From: Beta vulgaris subsp. vulgaris
Lineage: Eukaryota > Streptophyta > Magnoliopsida > Caryophyllales > Amaranthaceae
Length of the DNA: 64,000 bases
Assembly (NCBI RefSeq): GCF_026745355.1
Contig: NC_079208.1
Span: 21,334,219 to 21,398,218, forward strand
Reading direction: 5' to 3'
A program made the position numbers and the translations under genes. Shown one piece after another: positions 37,603-50,539 of the stretch (position 1 is its first letter; each line of letters starts with the position of its first letter). The notes under the pieces were generated by a model. The model saw only the letters and a program-made list of their open reading frames with translations, was not told where the DNA came from and did not search any database.

Positions 37603-40600
37603 AATGTGAATCTTGATCTTTCTTAATCCAAGAATCGAAATCTTGAATTAATTGAAACACCTTTGATATTTTTTGATTCAAGAACACTCCTGATCTTGAG
37701 AAGAAGAATCTAAACACCCTCAAATTAACTCCTGAATTTAAGTTCTTTGACACTAAAAACTTATCACTCCTGACAAGTCTTTAATGGTTTGATTAGTTTA
37801 GCTCACAAGCAAAAACAATCAGCAAGATTCAATTCTGTAAATAAAAATGTAGATATCTTATTAGCAACATAATGAATCGCGTTAGATAGGCTACATCCTA
37901 TCCTACTACAACTTTGAAAACAATTACTTAACAAGATAAGAAACTAACTAATCACACGCCTATCTTAAATCCTAGCTAAACTATAATTTTTAACAACCTA
38001 AGTAAAATAATAACTAATATAGCAAATCCTAACAAAAATAGGATTCTATGTAACAACCAATCGCAAACCCAAACTTAACATGGATTCTATGTGATAACCA
38101 AGTTCTTCTTGAACTAGGACTCCTTCTTTACTTCCATGCTTTACTCGAGCCAAGTCACTACACAAGACTAAGGTTGGTTTCCTCCATTAAGATTGAACCA
38201 CATGTTCACCAAAACCAAGTCAATAGGCTCATGTAGAACAACTTATTTTGCATCCGCATCATTCTTAATATGATTACTAAACCAAAAAAGCTTGATAACC
38301 AACTATGAATGTGAATCTTGATCTTTCGTAATCCAAGAATCGAAATCTTGAATTAATAGAAACACCTTTGATACTTCTTGATTCATGAACACTCCTGATC
38401 TTGAGAAGAAGAATCTAAACTCCCTCAAATTCACTCCTGAACTTAAGTTCTTTGACACCTAACTCTTATCACTCCTGAAAAGTTTTTAATTGTTCGATTA
38501 GTTTATCTCACAGGCAAAACATAAGTTAAGATTGAATTCGTTAAACAAAAATTAGATTTCTTATTAACAACATAATGAATTGCGTTAGATAGACTACATC
38601 CTATCCTAATACAATTTTGTAAACAAATACTTAACAATATAAGAAACTAACTAATCACACGCCTATCTTAAATCCTAGATAAACTATAATTTTTAACAAC
38701 CTGAGTAAAATAATAACTACTATAGCAAATCCTAAAATAACTAGGATTCTATGTAAGAACCTATTGCAAATCCAAGCAAAACATGGATTCTATGTGATAA
38801 CCAAGTTCTTCTTACGCTAGAACTCCTTCTTTAATTCCGTGCTTTCTTCGTGCCAAGTAACTGCACATGCCAAAGGTTGGTTTCTTCCATTAAGATTGAA
38901 CCCCATGTTCTTCATAACCGAGTCAATAGGCTCATGTAGGAGAAGTGCTTTTGAATCCGCATCATTCTTAATATGATTAGTGAACCAAAAAAGATTGATA
39001 ACCAATCATGAATGTGAATCTTGATCTTTCTTAATCCAAGAATCGAAATCTTGAATTAATTGAAACATCTTTGATATTTTTTTGATTCAAGAACACTCCT
39101 GATCTTGAGAAGAAGAATCTAAACACCCTCAACTTCACTCCATTAAGATTGAACCCCATGTTCTTCATAACAAAGTCAATAGGCTCATGTAGGAGAAGTG
39201 CTTTTGAATCCGCATCATTCTTAATATAATTAGTGAACCAAAAAAGCTTGATAACCAATTATGAATGTGAATCTTGATCTTTCTTTATCCAAGAATCGAA
39301 ATCTTGAATTAATTGAAACACCTTTGATATTTTTTGATTCAAGAACACTCCTGATCTTGAGAAGAAGAATCTAAACCCTCAAATTCACTCCTGAATTTAA
39401 GTTCTTTGACACTAAACACTTATCACTCCTAAAAAGTCTTTAATGGTTTGATTAGTTTAGCTCACAAGCAAAAACAATCCTCAAGATTCAATTCTGTAAA
39501 TAAAAATGTAGATATCTTATTAGCAACATAATGAATCGCGTTAGATAGGCTATATCCTATCCTACTACAACTTTGAAAATAATTACTTAACAAGATAAGA
39601 AACTAACTAAGCACATGCCTATCTTAAATCCTAGCTAAACAACCTAAGTAAAATAATAACTAATATAGCAAATCCTAACAAAAATAGGATTCTATGTAAC
39701 AACCAATCGCAAACCCAAACATAACATGGATTCTATGTGATAACCAAGTTCTTCTTGAACTAGGACTCCTTCTTTACGTGCTTTACTCTAGCCAAGTCAC
39801 TACACAAGACAAAGGCTGGTTTCTTCCATTAAGATTGAACCCCATGTTCTCCAAAACCAAGTCAATAGGCTCATGTAGAACAACTGATTTTGCATCCGCA
39901 TCATTCTTAATATAATTACTAAACCAAAAAAGCTTGATAACCAACTATGAATGTGAATCTTGATCTTTCGTAATCCAAAAATCGAAATCATGAATTAATT
40001 GAAACACCTTTTATACTTCTGGATTCAAGAACACTCCTGATCTTGAGAAGAAGAATCTAACCTCCCTCAAATTCACTCCTAAATTTAAGTTCTTTGACAC
40101 CTAACTCATATCACTCCGGAAAAGTTTTTAATTGTTTGATTAGTTTAGCTTACAGGCAAAACATAAGTTAATATTGAATTCGTTAAACAAAAATTAGATT
40201 TTTTATTAACAACATAATGAATTGCGTTAGATAGACTACATCCTATCCTAATACAACTTTGTAAACAAATACTTAACAATATAAGAAACTAACTAATCAC
40301 ACGCCTATCTTAAATCCTAGATAAACTATAATTTTTAACAACCTCAGAAAAATAATAACTACTATAGCAAATCCTAAAATACTGAATTCTATGTAAGAAC
40401 CTATTGCAAATCCAAACAAAACATGGATTCTATGCGATAACCAAGTTCTTCTTACGCTAGAACTCCTTCTTTAATTCCGTCTTTCTCCGTGCCAAGTAAC
40501 TACACATGCCAAAGGTTGGTTTCTTCCATTAAGATTGAACCCCATGTTCTTCATAACCAAGTCAATAGGCTCATGTAGGAGAAGTGCTTTTGAATCCGCA

Positions 40601-43600
40601 TCATTCTTAATATGATTAGTGAACCAAAAAAGCTTGATAACCAATTAAGAATGTGAATCTTGATCTTTCTTAATCCAAGAATCGAAATCTTGAATTAATT
40701 GAAACACCTTTGATATTTTTTGATTCAAGAACACTCCTGATCTTAAGAAGAAGAATCTAAACACCCTAAATTCACTCCTGAATTTAAGTTCTTTGACACT
40801 AAACACTTATACACTCCTGAAAAGTCTTTAATGGTTGATTAGTTTAGCTCACAAGCAAAACAATCATCAAGATTAAATTCTGTAAATAAAAATGTAGATA
40901 TCTTATTAGCAACATAATGAATCGCGTTAGATAGGCTACATCCTATCCTACTACAACTTTGAAAACAATTACTTAACAAGATAAGAAACTAACTAAGCAC
41001 ATGCCTATCTTAAATCCTAGCTAAACTATAATTTTTAACAACCTAAGTAAAATAATAACTAATATAGAAAATCCTAACAAAAATAGGATTCTATGTAACA
41101 ACCAATCGCAAACCCAAACATAACATGGATTCCATGTGATAACGAAGTTCTTCTTGAACTAGGACTCCTTCTTTACTTCCATGCTTTACTCTAGCCAAGT
41201 CACTATACAAGACAAAGGTTGGTTTCTTCCATTAAGATTGAACCCCATGTTCTCCAAAACCAAGTCAATAGGCTCATGTAGAACAACTGATTTTGCATCC
41301 GCATCATTCTTAATATATTACTAAACCAAAAAAGCCTTGAAACCAACTATGAATTGGAATCTTGATCTTTCGTAATCCAAGAATCAAAATCTTGAATTAA
41401 TTGAAACACCTTTGATACTTCTTGATTCAAGAACACTCCTGATCTTGAGAAGAAGAATCTAAACTCCCTCAAATTCACTCCTAAATTTAAGTTTTTGACA
41501 CCTAACTCTTATCACTCCTGAAAAGTTTTAATTGTTTGATTAGTTTAGCTTACAAGCAAAACATAAGTTAATATTGAATTCGTTAAACAAAAATTAGATT
41601 TCTTATTAACAACATAATGAATTGCGTTAGATAGACTACATCCTATCCTAATACAACTTTGTAAACAAATACTTAACAATATAAGAAACTAACTAATCAC
41701 ACGCCTATCTTAAATCCTAGATAAACTATAATTTTTAACAACCTAGGTAAATAATAACTACTATAGCAAATCCTAAAAAAACTAGCATTCTATGTAAGAA
41801 CCTATACAAATCCAACAAAACATGGATTCTATGCGATAACCAAGTTCTTCTTACGCTAGAACTCCTTCTTTATTCGTAGCTTTCTCGTGCCAAGTAACAT
41901 ACACATGCCAAAGGTTGGTTTCTTCCATTAAGATTGAACCCCATGTTCTTCATAACCAAGTCAACAGGCTCATGTAGGACAAGTGCTTTTGAATCCGCAT
42001 CATTCTTAATATGATTAGGGAACCAAAAAAGCTTCAAAACAATTATGAATGTGAATCTTGATCTTTCTTAATCCAAGAATCGAAATCTTGAATTAATTGA
42101 AACACCTTTGATATTTTTTGATTCAAGAACACTCCTGATCTTGAGAAGAAGAATCTAAACACCCTCAAATTCACTCCTGAATTTAAGTTCTTTGACACTA
42201 AACACTTATCACTCCTGAAAAGTCTTTAATGGTTTGATTAGTTTACTATAACAAAAAACAATCATCAAGATTCAATTCTGTAAATAAAATGTAGATATCT
42301 TATTTACCACATAATGAATCGCGTTATATAGGCTACATCTATCCTATACAACTTGAAAAACAAATACTTAACAAGATAAGAAACTAACTAATCACACGCC
42401 TATCTTAAATCCTACCTAAACTATAATTTTTAACAACCAAAGTAAAATAATAACTACTATAGCAAATCCTAACAAAAATAGGATTCTATGTAACAACCAA
42501 TCGCAAACCCAAACTAACATGGATTCTATGTGATAACCAAGTTCTTCTTGAAGCTAGGACTCCTTCTTTACTTCCATGCTTTACTCGAGCCAAGTCACTA
42601 CACAAGACAAAGGTTGGTTTCTTCCATTAAGATTGAACCCCATGTTCCCAAAACCAAGTCAATAGGCTCATGTAGAAAACTATTTTGCATCTGCATCATT
42701 CTTAATATGATTACTAAACCAAAAAAGCTTGATAACCAACTATGAATGTGAATCTTGATCTTTCTTAATCCAAGAATCGAAATCTTGAATTAATTGAAAC
42801 ACCTTTGATACTTCTTGATTCATGAACACTCCTGATCTTGAGAAGAAGAATCTAAACTCCCTCAAATTCACTCCTGAACTTAAGTTCTTTGACACCTAAC
42901 CTTATCACTCCTGAAAAGTTTTAATTGTTGATTAGTTTATCTCACAGGCAAAACATAATTAAGATTGAATTCTTAAACAAAAATTAGATTTCTTATTAAC
43001 AACATAATGAATGCGTTAGATAGACTACATCCTATCCTAATACAACTTTGTAAACAAATACTTAACAATATAAGAAACTAACTAATCACACGCCTATCTT
43101 AAATCCTAGCTAAACTATAATTTTTAACAACCTAAGTAAAATAATAACTAATATAGCAAATCCTAACAAAAATAGGATTCTATGTAACAACCAATCGCAA
43201 ACCAAACATAACATGGATTCATGTGATAACAAGTTCTTCTTGAACTAGGACTCCTTCTTTACTTCCATGCTTTACTCTAGCCAAGTCATTATACAAGACA
43301 AAGGTTGGTTTCTTCCATTAAGATTGAACCCCATGTTCTCCAAAACCAAGTCAATAGGCTCATGTAGAACAACTGATTTTGCATCCGCATCATTCTTAAT
43401 ATACTTACTAAACCAAAAAAGCCTGATAACCAACTATGAATTTGAATCTTGATCTTTCGTAATCCAAGAATCAAAATCTTGAATTAATTGAAACACCTTT
43501 GATACTTCTTGATTCAAGAACACTCCTGATCTTGAGAAGAAGAATCTAAACTCCCTCAAATTCATTCCTGAACTTAAGTTCTTTGAAACCTAACTCTTAT

Positions 43601-46600
43601 CACTCCTAAAAAGTTTTTAATTGTTCGATTAGTTTATCTCACAGGCAAAACATAAGTTAAGATTGAATTCGTTAAACAAAAATTAGATTTCTTATTAACA
43701 ACATAATGAATTGCGTTAGATAGACTACATCATATCCTAATACAACTTTGTAAACAAATACTTAACAATATAAGAAACTAACTAATCACACGCCTATCTT
43801 AAATCCTAGATAAACTATAATTTTTAACAACCTGAGTAAAATAATAACTACTATAGCAAATCCTAAAATAACTAGGATTCTATGTAAGAACCTATTGCAA
43901 ATCCAAACAAAACATGGATTCAATGTGATAACCAAGTTCTTCTTACGCTATAACTCCTTCTTTAATTCTGTGCTTTCCTCGTGCCAAGTAACTACACATG
44001 TCAAAGGTTGGTTTCTTCCATTAAGATTGAACCCCATGTTCTTTATAACCAAGTCAATAGGCTCATGTAGGAGAAGTGCTTTTGAATCCGCATCATTCTT
44101 AATATGATTAGTGAACCAAAAAAGCATGATAAACAATTATGAATGTGAATCTTGATCTTTCTTAATCCAGGAATCGAAATCTTGAATTAATTGAAACACC
44201 TTTGATATTTTTTTGATTCAAGAACACTTCTGATCTTGAGAAGAAGAATCTAAACACCCTCAAATTCACTCCTGAATTTAAGTTCTTTGACACTAAACAC
44301 TTATCACTCCTGAAAGGTCTTTAATGGTTTGTTTAGTTTAGCTCAGAAGCAAAAACAATCATCAAGATTCAATTCTGTAAATAAAATTGTAGATATCTTA
44401 TTAGCAACATAATGAATCGCGTTATATAGGCTACATCCTATCCTACTACAAGTTTGAAAACAATTCCTTAACAAGATAAGAAACTAACTAAGCACATGCC
44501 TATCTTAAATCCTAGCTAAACTATATTTTTTAACAACCTAAGTAAAATAATAACTAATATAGCAAATCCTAACAAAAATAGGATTCTATGTAACAACCAA
44601 TCGCAAACCCAAACATAACATGGCTTCTATGTGATAACCAAGTTCTTCTTGAACTAGCACTCCTTCTTTACTTCCATGCTTTACTCTAGCCAAGTCACTA
44701 CACAAGACAAAGGTTGGTTTCTTCCATTAAGATTGAACCCCATGTTCTCCAAAACCAAGTAAATAGGCTTATGTAGAACAACTGATTTTGCATCCGCATC
44801 ATTCTTAATATAATTACTAAACCAAAAAAGCCTGATAACCAACTATGAATGTGAATCTTGATCTTTCGTAATCCAAGAATTGAAATCTTGAATTAATTGA
44901 AACACCTTTGATACTTCTTGATTCAAGAACACTCCTGATCTTGAGAAGAAGAATCTAAACTCCCTCAAATTCACTCCTAAATTTAAGTTATTTGACACCT
45001 AACTCTTATCGCTCCTGAAAAGTTTTTAATTGTTTGATTAGTTTAGCTTACAAGCAAAACATAAGTTAATATTGAATTCGTTAAACAAAAATTAGATTTC
45101 TTATTAACAACATAATGAATTGCGTTAGATAGACTACATCCTATCCTAATACAACTTTGTAAACAAATACTTAACAATATAAGAAACTAACTAATCACAC
45201 GCCTATCTTAAATCCTAGATAAACTATAATTTTTAACAACCTTAGAAAAATAATAACTACTATAGCAAATCCTAAAATAACTAGGATTCTATGTAAGAAC
45301 CTATTGCAAATCCAAACAAAACATGGATTCTATGCGATAACCAAGTTCTTCTTACGCTAGAACTCCTTCTTTAATTCCGTGCTTTCTCCGTGCCAAGTAA
45401 CTACACATGCCAAAGGTTGGTTTCTTCCTTTAAGATTGAACCCCATGTTCTTCATAACCAAGTCAATAGGCTCATGTAGGAGAAGTGCTTTTGAATCCGC
45501 AACATTCTTAATATGATTAGTGAACCAAAAAAGCTTGATAACCAATTATGAATGTGAATCTTGATCTTTCTTAATCCAAGAATCGAAATCTTGAATTAAT
45601 TGAAACACCTTTGATATTTTTTGATTCAAGAACACTCCTGATCTTGAGAAGAAGAATCTAAACACCCTCAAATTCACTCCTGAATTTAAGTTCTTTGACA
45701 CTAAACACTTATCACTCCTGAAAAGTCTTTAATGGGTTGATTAGTTTAGCTCACAAGCAAAAATAATCATCAAGATTCAATTCTGTAAATAAAAATGTAG
45801 ATATCTTATTAGCAACATAATGAATCGCGTTAGATAGGATACATCCTATCCTACTACAACTTTGAAAAAAATTACTTAACAAGATAAGAAACTAACTAAG
45901 CACATGCCTATCTTAAATCCTAGCTAAACTATAATTTTTAACAACCTAAGTAAAATAATAACTAATATAGCAAATCCTAACAAAAATAGGATTCTATGTA
46001 AAAACCAATCGCAAACCCAAACATAACATGGATTCCATGTGATAACGAAGTTCTTCTTGAACTAGGACTCCTTCTTTACTTCCATGCTTTACTCTAGCCA
46101 AGTCACTACACAAGACAAAGGTTGGTTTCTTCCATTAAGATTGAACCCCATGTTCTCCAAAACCAAGTCAATAGGCTCATGTAGAACAACTGATTTTGCA
46201 TCCGCATCATTCTTAATATAATTACTAAACCAAAAAAGCCTGATAACCAACTATGAATTTGAATCTTGATCTTTCGTAATCCAAGAATCAAAATCTTGAA
46301 TTAATTGAAACACCTTTGATACTTCTTGATTCAAGAACACTCCTGATCTTGAGAAGAAGAATCTAAACTCCCTCAAATTCACTCCTGAACTTAAGTTCTT
46401 TGAAACCTAACTCTTATCACTCCTGAAAAGTTTTTAATTGTTCGATTAGTTTATCTCACAGGCAAAACATAAGTTAAGATTGAATTCGTTAAACAAAAAT
46501 TAGATTTCTTATTAACAACATAATGAATTGCGTTAGATAGACTACATCATATCCTAATACAACTTTGTAAACAAATACTTAACAATATAAGAAACTAACT

Positions 46601-46614
46601 AATCACACGCCTAT
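37603..46614. repeat. ~700-bp tandem repeat array, block 3 (about 12.5 units, A/B dimers)
   Basis: This continues the same array after the gypsy element. A units lie at about 37875, 39535, 40920, 42320, 44410 and 45820; B units at about 38578, 40220, 41625, 43010, 43700, 45117 and 46525. The first 1.66 kb (37603-39258) shares rare variants with the array left of the element (24080-25745), for example CAAACTTAACATGG, AAGACTAAGGTTGG and GTTCACCAAAACC. A shortened unit lies at 39031-39258. Single-base losses are common at 41290-42960. No gene is present. Confidence 0.93.
39031..39258 (-). repeat. Shortened satellite unit, copy 3
   Basis: It has the same deletion junction (CTTCACTCC joined to ATTAAGATT) as at 25620, with which it shares the variant CCCTCAACTTC. 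The minus-strand frame of 75 codons crosses the junction. Confidence 0.8.
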
Positions 46615-46930
46615 CACTACTACAAAAATGGCCAAAGAGACTACCTGCAGGAGACCGGTTGAAGTTACTAACCCATTTCTTAAATATAGGAGACCATTTA
46701 TTATCTAAAACCAGTCTCTTAAGTTTAAGTATTTGACTAATAAAAAATATTATTGTGAAATAAGAGACTGTTTCCAAGTACAACCGGTTTCCTTGAGATA
46801 TTTTATTTTTTTAATTCAATTTTTTTTAACATAATACACTATTATACGTATGTATTCTTATTGTGAAGATTTAGGAGACTACTTCTAACTTTAACCAGTT
46901 TCTTAAATATAATAATTTTAAACTTTAATA
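46615..46930 (+). repeat. CACTA left TIR and subterminal repeats
   Basis: The TIR CACTACTACAAAAATGGCC is followed by repeated motifs: GGAGACCGGTT (46650), CCAGTCTCTTA, AAGAGACTG, CAACCGGTTTCC and AACCAGTTTCTTA. They face both directions. Confidence 0.88.
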
Positions 46931-47274
46931 TCTTTTTAATTAATACTAATGCAGTATAAGTTTTATATAAAACTATTTACTTTTTAAATTATGCAACAAA
47001 TATAATAGAAAAAAAAGCTACCTCTCCTAATACTACTCTAGAATCTAGATCGTGATTAATACATGTAACCTGTCAAAACAAAAACAAAAAAAAACTACGC
47101 CATTGCTTCTTGCTGCCATAGCAACTAACGCCATAACTTTAACAATCTCATAGTTCAGTCGACTCGCACACCATCCCTACAACCACCACTCCCCATAATC
47201 CAAAAATTCTCCCCCATAATCCAAATTCTTCCATTAAAATTTCACCTTTACATTCGTAAAATTCATAATCAAGG

Positions 47275-47625
47275 CTCTCACATTGTTCAAGTTGTGATTC
47301 TCGTCAATTATTTTCGTCAATTCTTCTGGAATGTGTGATTCTTTTCGCTAATTTGTGATTCATTTGGGAAGAAAAGACATTTTCGAAGAAGTATAAAATT
47401 GGTGCACTTGTACGTAAAGGTAATTCGAGCAATTTTTTTGTTGTCTGCCAAGCAAGCTCTTCATTGTTATATTCATCAATTTGTGATTCTCGTCAATTCT
47501 TTTCATCAATTCTTCTGGAGTTTTATATTATTTTCATCAATTTGTGATTCTTTTGGGAAGAAAAAGACAAAGTATAAAATTGGTGCACTTGTAAAGGTGA
47601 TTCGTGCAATTTTTTTTTCTGGTTA
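47275..47625. repeat. Local tandem duplication inside the CACTA element
   Basis: Two diverged copies (about 47297-47442 and 47483-47616) share GATTCTCGTCAATT, TCAATTCTTCTGGA, TTTGGGAAGAAAA and AAAATTGGTGCACTTGTA. The region 46930-47275 and the flanks up to 48220 are AT-rich with no recognisable gene. The source may be the leader of a captured gene, which is a guess. Confidence 0.7.
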
Positions 47626-48220
47626 GCAAGCTTTTCATCTCAGTTTTAGTTGCTTACAATGTGTTTGTTAAAATGCCTCAATGAATTCTTTCAATTATTT
47701 TCTTCTTGCTATTCATAACTTATTGTGTTTTTTTTTCATTTAGGTATATTGTTTATAACTTTGTTGTTATCATGAACATAATGAGGAATTAGAAATATAT
47801 ACATTATGATATAAATTGGATATGAATGGACTAATAGAAGAAAGGTTGGAACCTCAAATTGGATATGAATGGACAGTTTGCTGTAGTTCAACTGAACTTT
47901 ATGATTACTAATCCATTGATATGTATTTCTATAACTTCATTGATATCACAATTGGCCATTGATGCTTTAAGATTAATACCATTATAACACTACTAATGCT
48001 TATCAACAACCTTATTATATATGCATTGTTGTAACCCCACTTGTGCATTATTAATGCAGCTTCACAGTATACTTTTTTTTTTGATAAATCATATGTTTCA
48101 TATGTGTGATTGGATATGATCCTTGTCCACCTTGTAAATGGTCCCACCATTGTATTTTATCTTGTAAAAAGAGAGAAATGATAGTCAATAGATTAATACC
48201 ATAATGTTCGTTTGCCTGAG

Positions 48221-48343
48221 GATGCTATGACTCAACAAGAACCTGAGCTTCACTATCAGCTGCCCAATCCTTCCCCCACGAGTATTTATTTGCGCGAAAT
48301 GGACTACGACACTAAACCTATTAGTGAACATAATTTGCCACAG
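48221..48343 (+). other. Possible upstream exon in the CACTA element
   Basis: An open frame with coding-like composition (MTQQEPELHYQLPNPSPTS and on to SEHNLPQ) is preceded by a possible AG acceptor and ends at CAG followed by a good GTATGA donor. The tandem repeat after it would then lie in an intron. It could be an upstream exon of the Ulp1 gene or a captured host exon. The protein piece is not recognised. Confidence 0.4.
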
Positions 48344-48350
48344 GTATGAA

Positions 48351-49205
48351 GACTCTATAGCTCCTCCATATCTCTCTTATTAACTTTGTTCTATCCAATA
48401 TGTTTTGCTGTTGTTTTGCTCCTCCATACCTATGCCTTTCTTAAAATGCTACTGTTTTGCTGCTGTTTTGCACTTATTCCAATGTTTTGCTGCCTAATTT
48501 ATCATTGTGATAGCTGGGGAGAAACAATATGATGTTAGCTCTATGATACTAACTCTATAACTCCTCCATATCTCTCTTATTACCTCTGTTCTATCCAATA
48601 TGTTTTGTTGCTGTTTTGCTCCTCCATACCTATGCCTTTCTTAAAATGCTGCTGTTTTGCACGTATTCCAATGTTTTGCTGCCTAATTTATCATTGTGAT
48701 AGCTGTGGGAGAAACAATATGATGTTAGCTCTATGATACTAACTCTATAACTCCTCCATATCTCTCTTATTACCTTTGTTCTATCCAATATGTTTTGCTG
48801 CTGTTTTGCTCCTCCATACCTATGCCTTTCTTAAAATGCTGTTGTTTTGCACTTATTCCATTGTTGTGCTGCCTAATTTATCATTGTGATAGCTGTGGGA
48901 GAAACAATATGATGTTAGCTCTATGATACTAACTCTATAACTCCTCCATATCTCTCTTATTACCTCTGTTCTATCCAATATGTTTTGCTGCTATTTTGCT
49001 CCTCCATACCTATGCCTTTCTTAAAATGCTGCTGTTTTGCTGCTGTTTTGCACTTATTCCATTGTTTTGCTGCCTAATTTATCATTGTGATAGCTGTGGG
49101 AGAAACAATATGATGTTAGCTCTATGATACTAACTCTATAACTCCTCCATATCTCTCTTATTACCTCTGTTCTATCCAATATGTTTTGCTGCTGTTTTGC
49201 TCCTA
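48351..49205. repeat. Tandem repeat of ~190-200 bp, about 4.5 copies
   Basis: The word CTCTATAACTCCTCC (CTATAGCTCC in the first copy) recurs at 48353, 48553, 48743, 48933 and 49134. Units contain TCCAATATGTTTTGCTGCTG, GCCTAATTTATCATTGTGAT and GAGAAACAATATGATG, and vary in the number of TGCTGTTTTGC words. It lies within a putative intron. A shorter 33-bp duplication follows at 49257-49321. Confidence 0.92.
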
Positions 49206-50255
49206 GGGAGGAACATAAGGTATTTAGAACTAAATTTTATTATTTACATACATGGAAGAATGGATGCTGTAGTGCTGCTGTTGGTCTATTAAGAATGGAT
49301 GTTGTAGTGCTGCTGTTGGTCTCTGAATAACTTATACTGATTAATTGAGTGATGTTCTTAGCTTCAGGAAACACAACTCAATCTATGCTGATCCGTATTA
49401 GACATAGCTTATGAGAAGGTTACCACTTGCATAATCATTATAAAATGAATGAATGAAAGGCAGGAAGAAAGTACATTCTATTACAACCATTGTAGACTCC
49501 GATTTTGAAAAAACCCTTCTTTCAGGGAAATACAAATATACAGTAATCCAAATCAGGACATATAATCAGCCATACCAAACAACATTCAATTAACATTGAG
49601 AAAGAAAAAGTAGAAAAATTAGATCATATGGATGGCATAGGTCCGCCATAATAATCTGGCATATGCATAACTTACAGCATTTGTGAAAGGCAGACAAAAC
49701 TTCAAGCCTCTTATACCTGAAAATTTGAGAGAACATTATCACCATAACTTGCGTAGAGAATGAGTCAAATTAAGGAGAGAAAAAGAATTTGGAGATACCC
49801 TTTAGAAGAGAGCGTAAAGTAAAGCTAAGTTAAGAGAAAATTACAGAAATATCAACAAATAAGATGCATGAAAAGATGTAGATATTAAAATTAGTAAAAT
49901 TCGATTGAATATTTTTGGGGTTGTTGTGTAAGAGAATCAGATTTCAAAATCTATGATGATCAATGAATGTTTGAAATCAGAAAGTAGCAAGAAACAACAA
50001 TTTAAAATGTTGTGGATGTAATGTAATAAATGAATGTTTGATCTATCAAAATGTGAGGCAAAGCAGCAAGTGGGTGATTACCTGTTTATCTCTCTAAGAA
50101 CTAAGAAGTGATGTATCCCAAGAACTAAGAAGTGCACAAATATGGGGAAGAAGGATCTGAATTCTGAACTGAGAAATGCCTAATAATTACTTTGATATAT
50201 TACTTTGAAATTATAATTGTAACATCATCACCTAATTTGATCGTTAATACTTTAA
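49206..50255. other. CACTA interior without recognised gene
   Basis: This is AT-rich sequence between the ~190-bp repeat and the MITE, with a duplicated AAGAATGGATG/TGTAGTGCTGCTGTTGG pair at its start. Neither strand has a long frame or a motif I recognise. Confidence 0.6.
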
Positions 50256-50426
50256 TACTTCCCACGTTCTAATATAAATGAAACACTTACCATATTAGAT
50301 CGTTTCAAAATAAATGAAATATTATTTTCTTTGATATCCACTTCTTTCTATCTCTATCCTTATTACATGGATTCCTCATTTTCTTTCTGTCTATCTTTTT
50401 CCTTGGTAAATAAAACGGAGAAAGTA
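50256..50426. mobile_element. Probable Stowaway-like MITE, degraded
   Basis: About 171 bp begins TACTTCCCACGTTCTAATAT and ends AACGGAGAAAGTA, imperfect inverted termini of the CTCCSTCYGT type, with TA at both ends. The interior repeats AATGAAA words. Size, termini and TA target fit a Stowaway (Tc1/mariner) MITE, but the ends have drifted. Confidence 0.5.
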
Positions 50427-50539
50427 TATAAGTTTGAAGTTATGAGATCAAATTTTTCAACATTGTTAGACAGCATAACATACACCATTCCTATCTTATA
50501 CATTTGATATATTCGTTAATTTTGTTAGACAGCATAACA

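Noticed and set aside
47399..48150. 75- and 73-codon frames in the CACTA left part
   Set aside because: They have low-complexity AT-rich composition, cross a local duplication and show no motif. More likely non-coding leader sequence.
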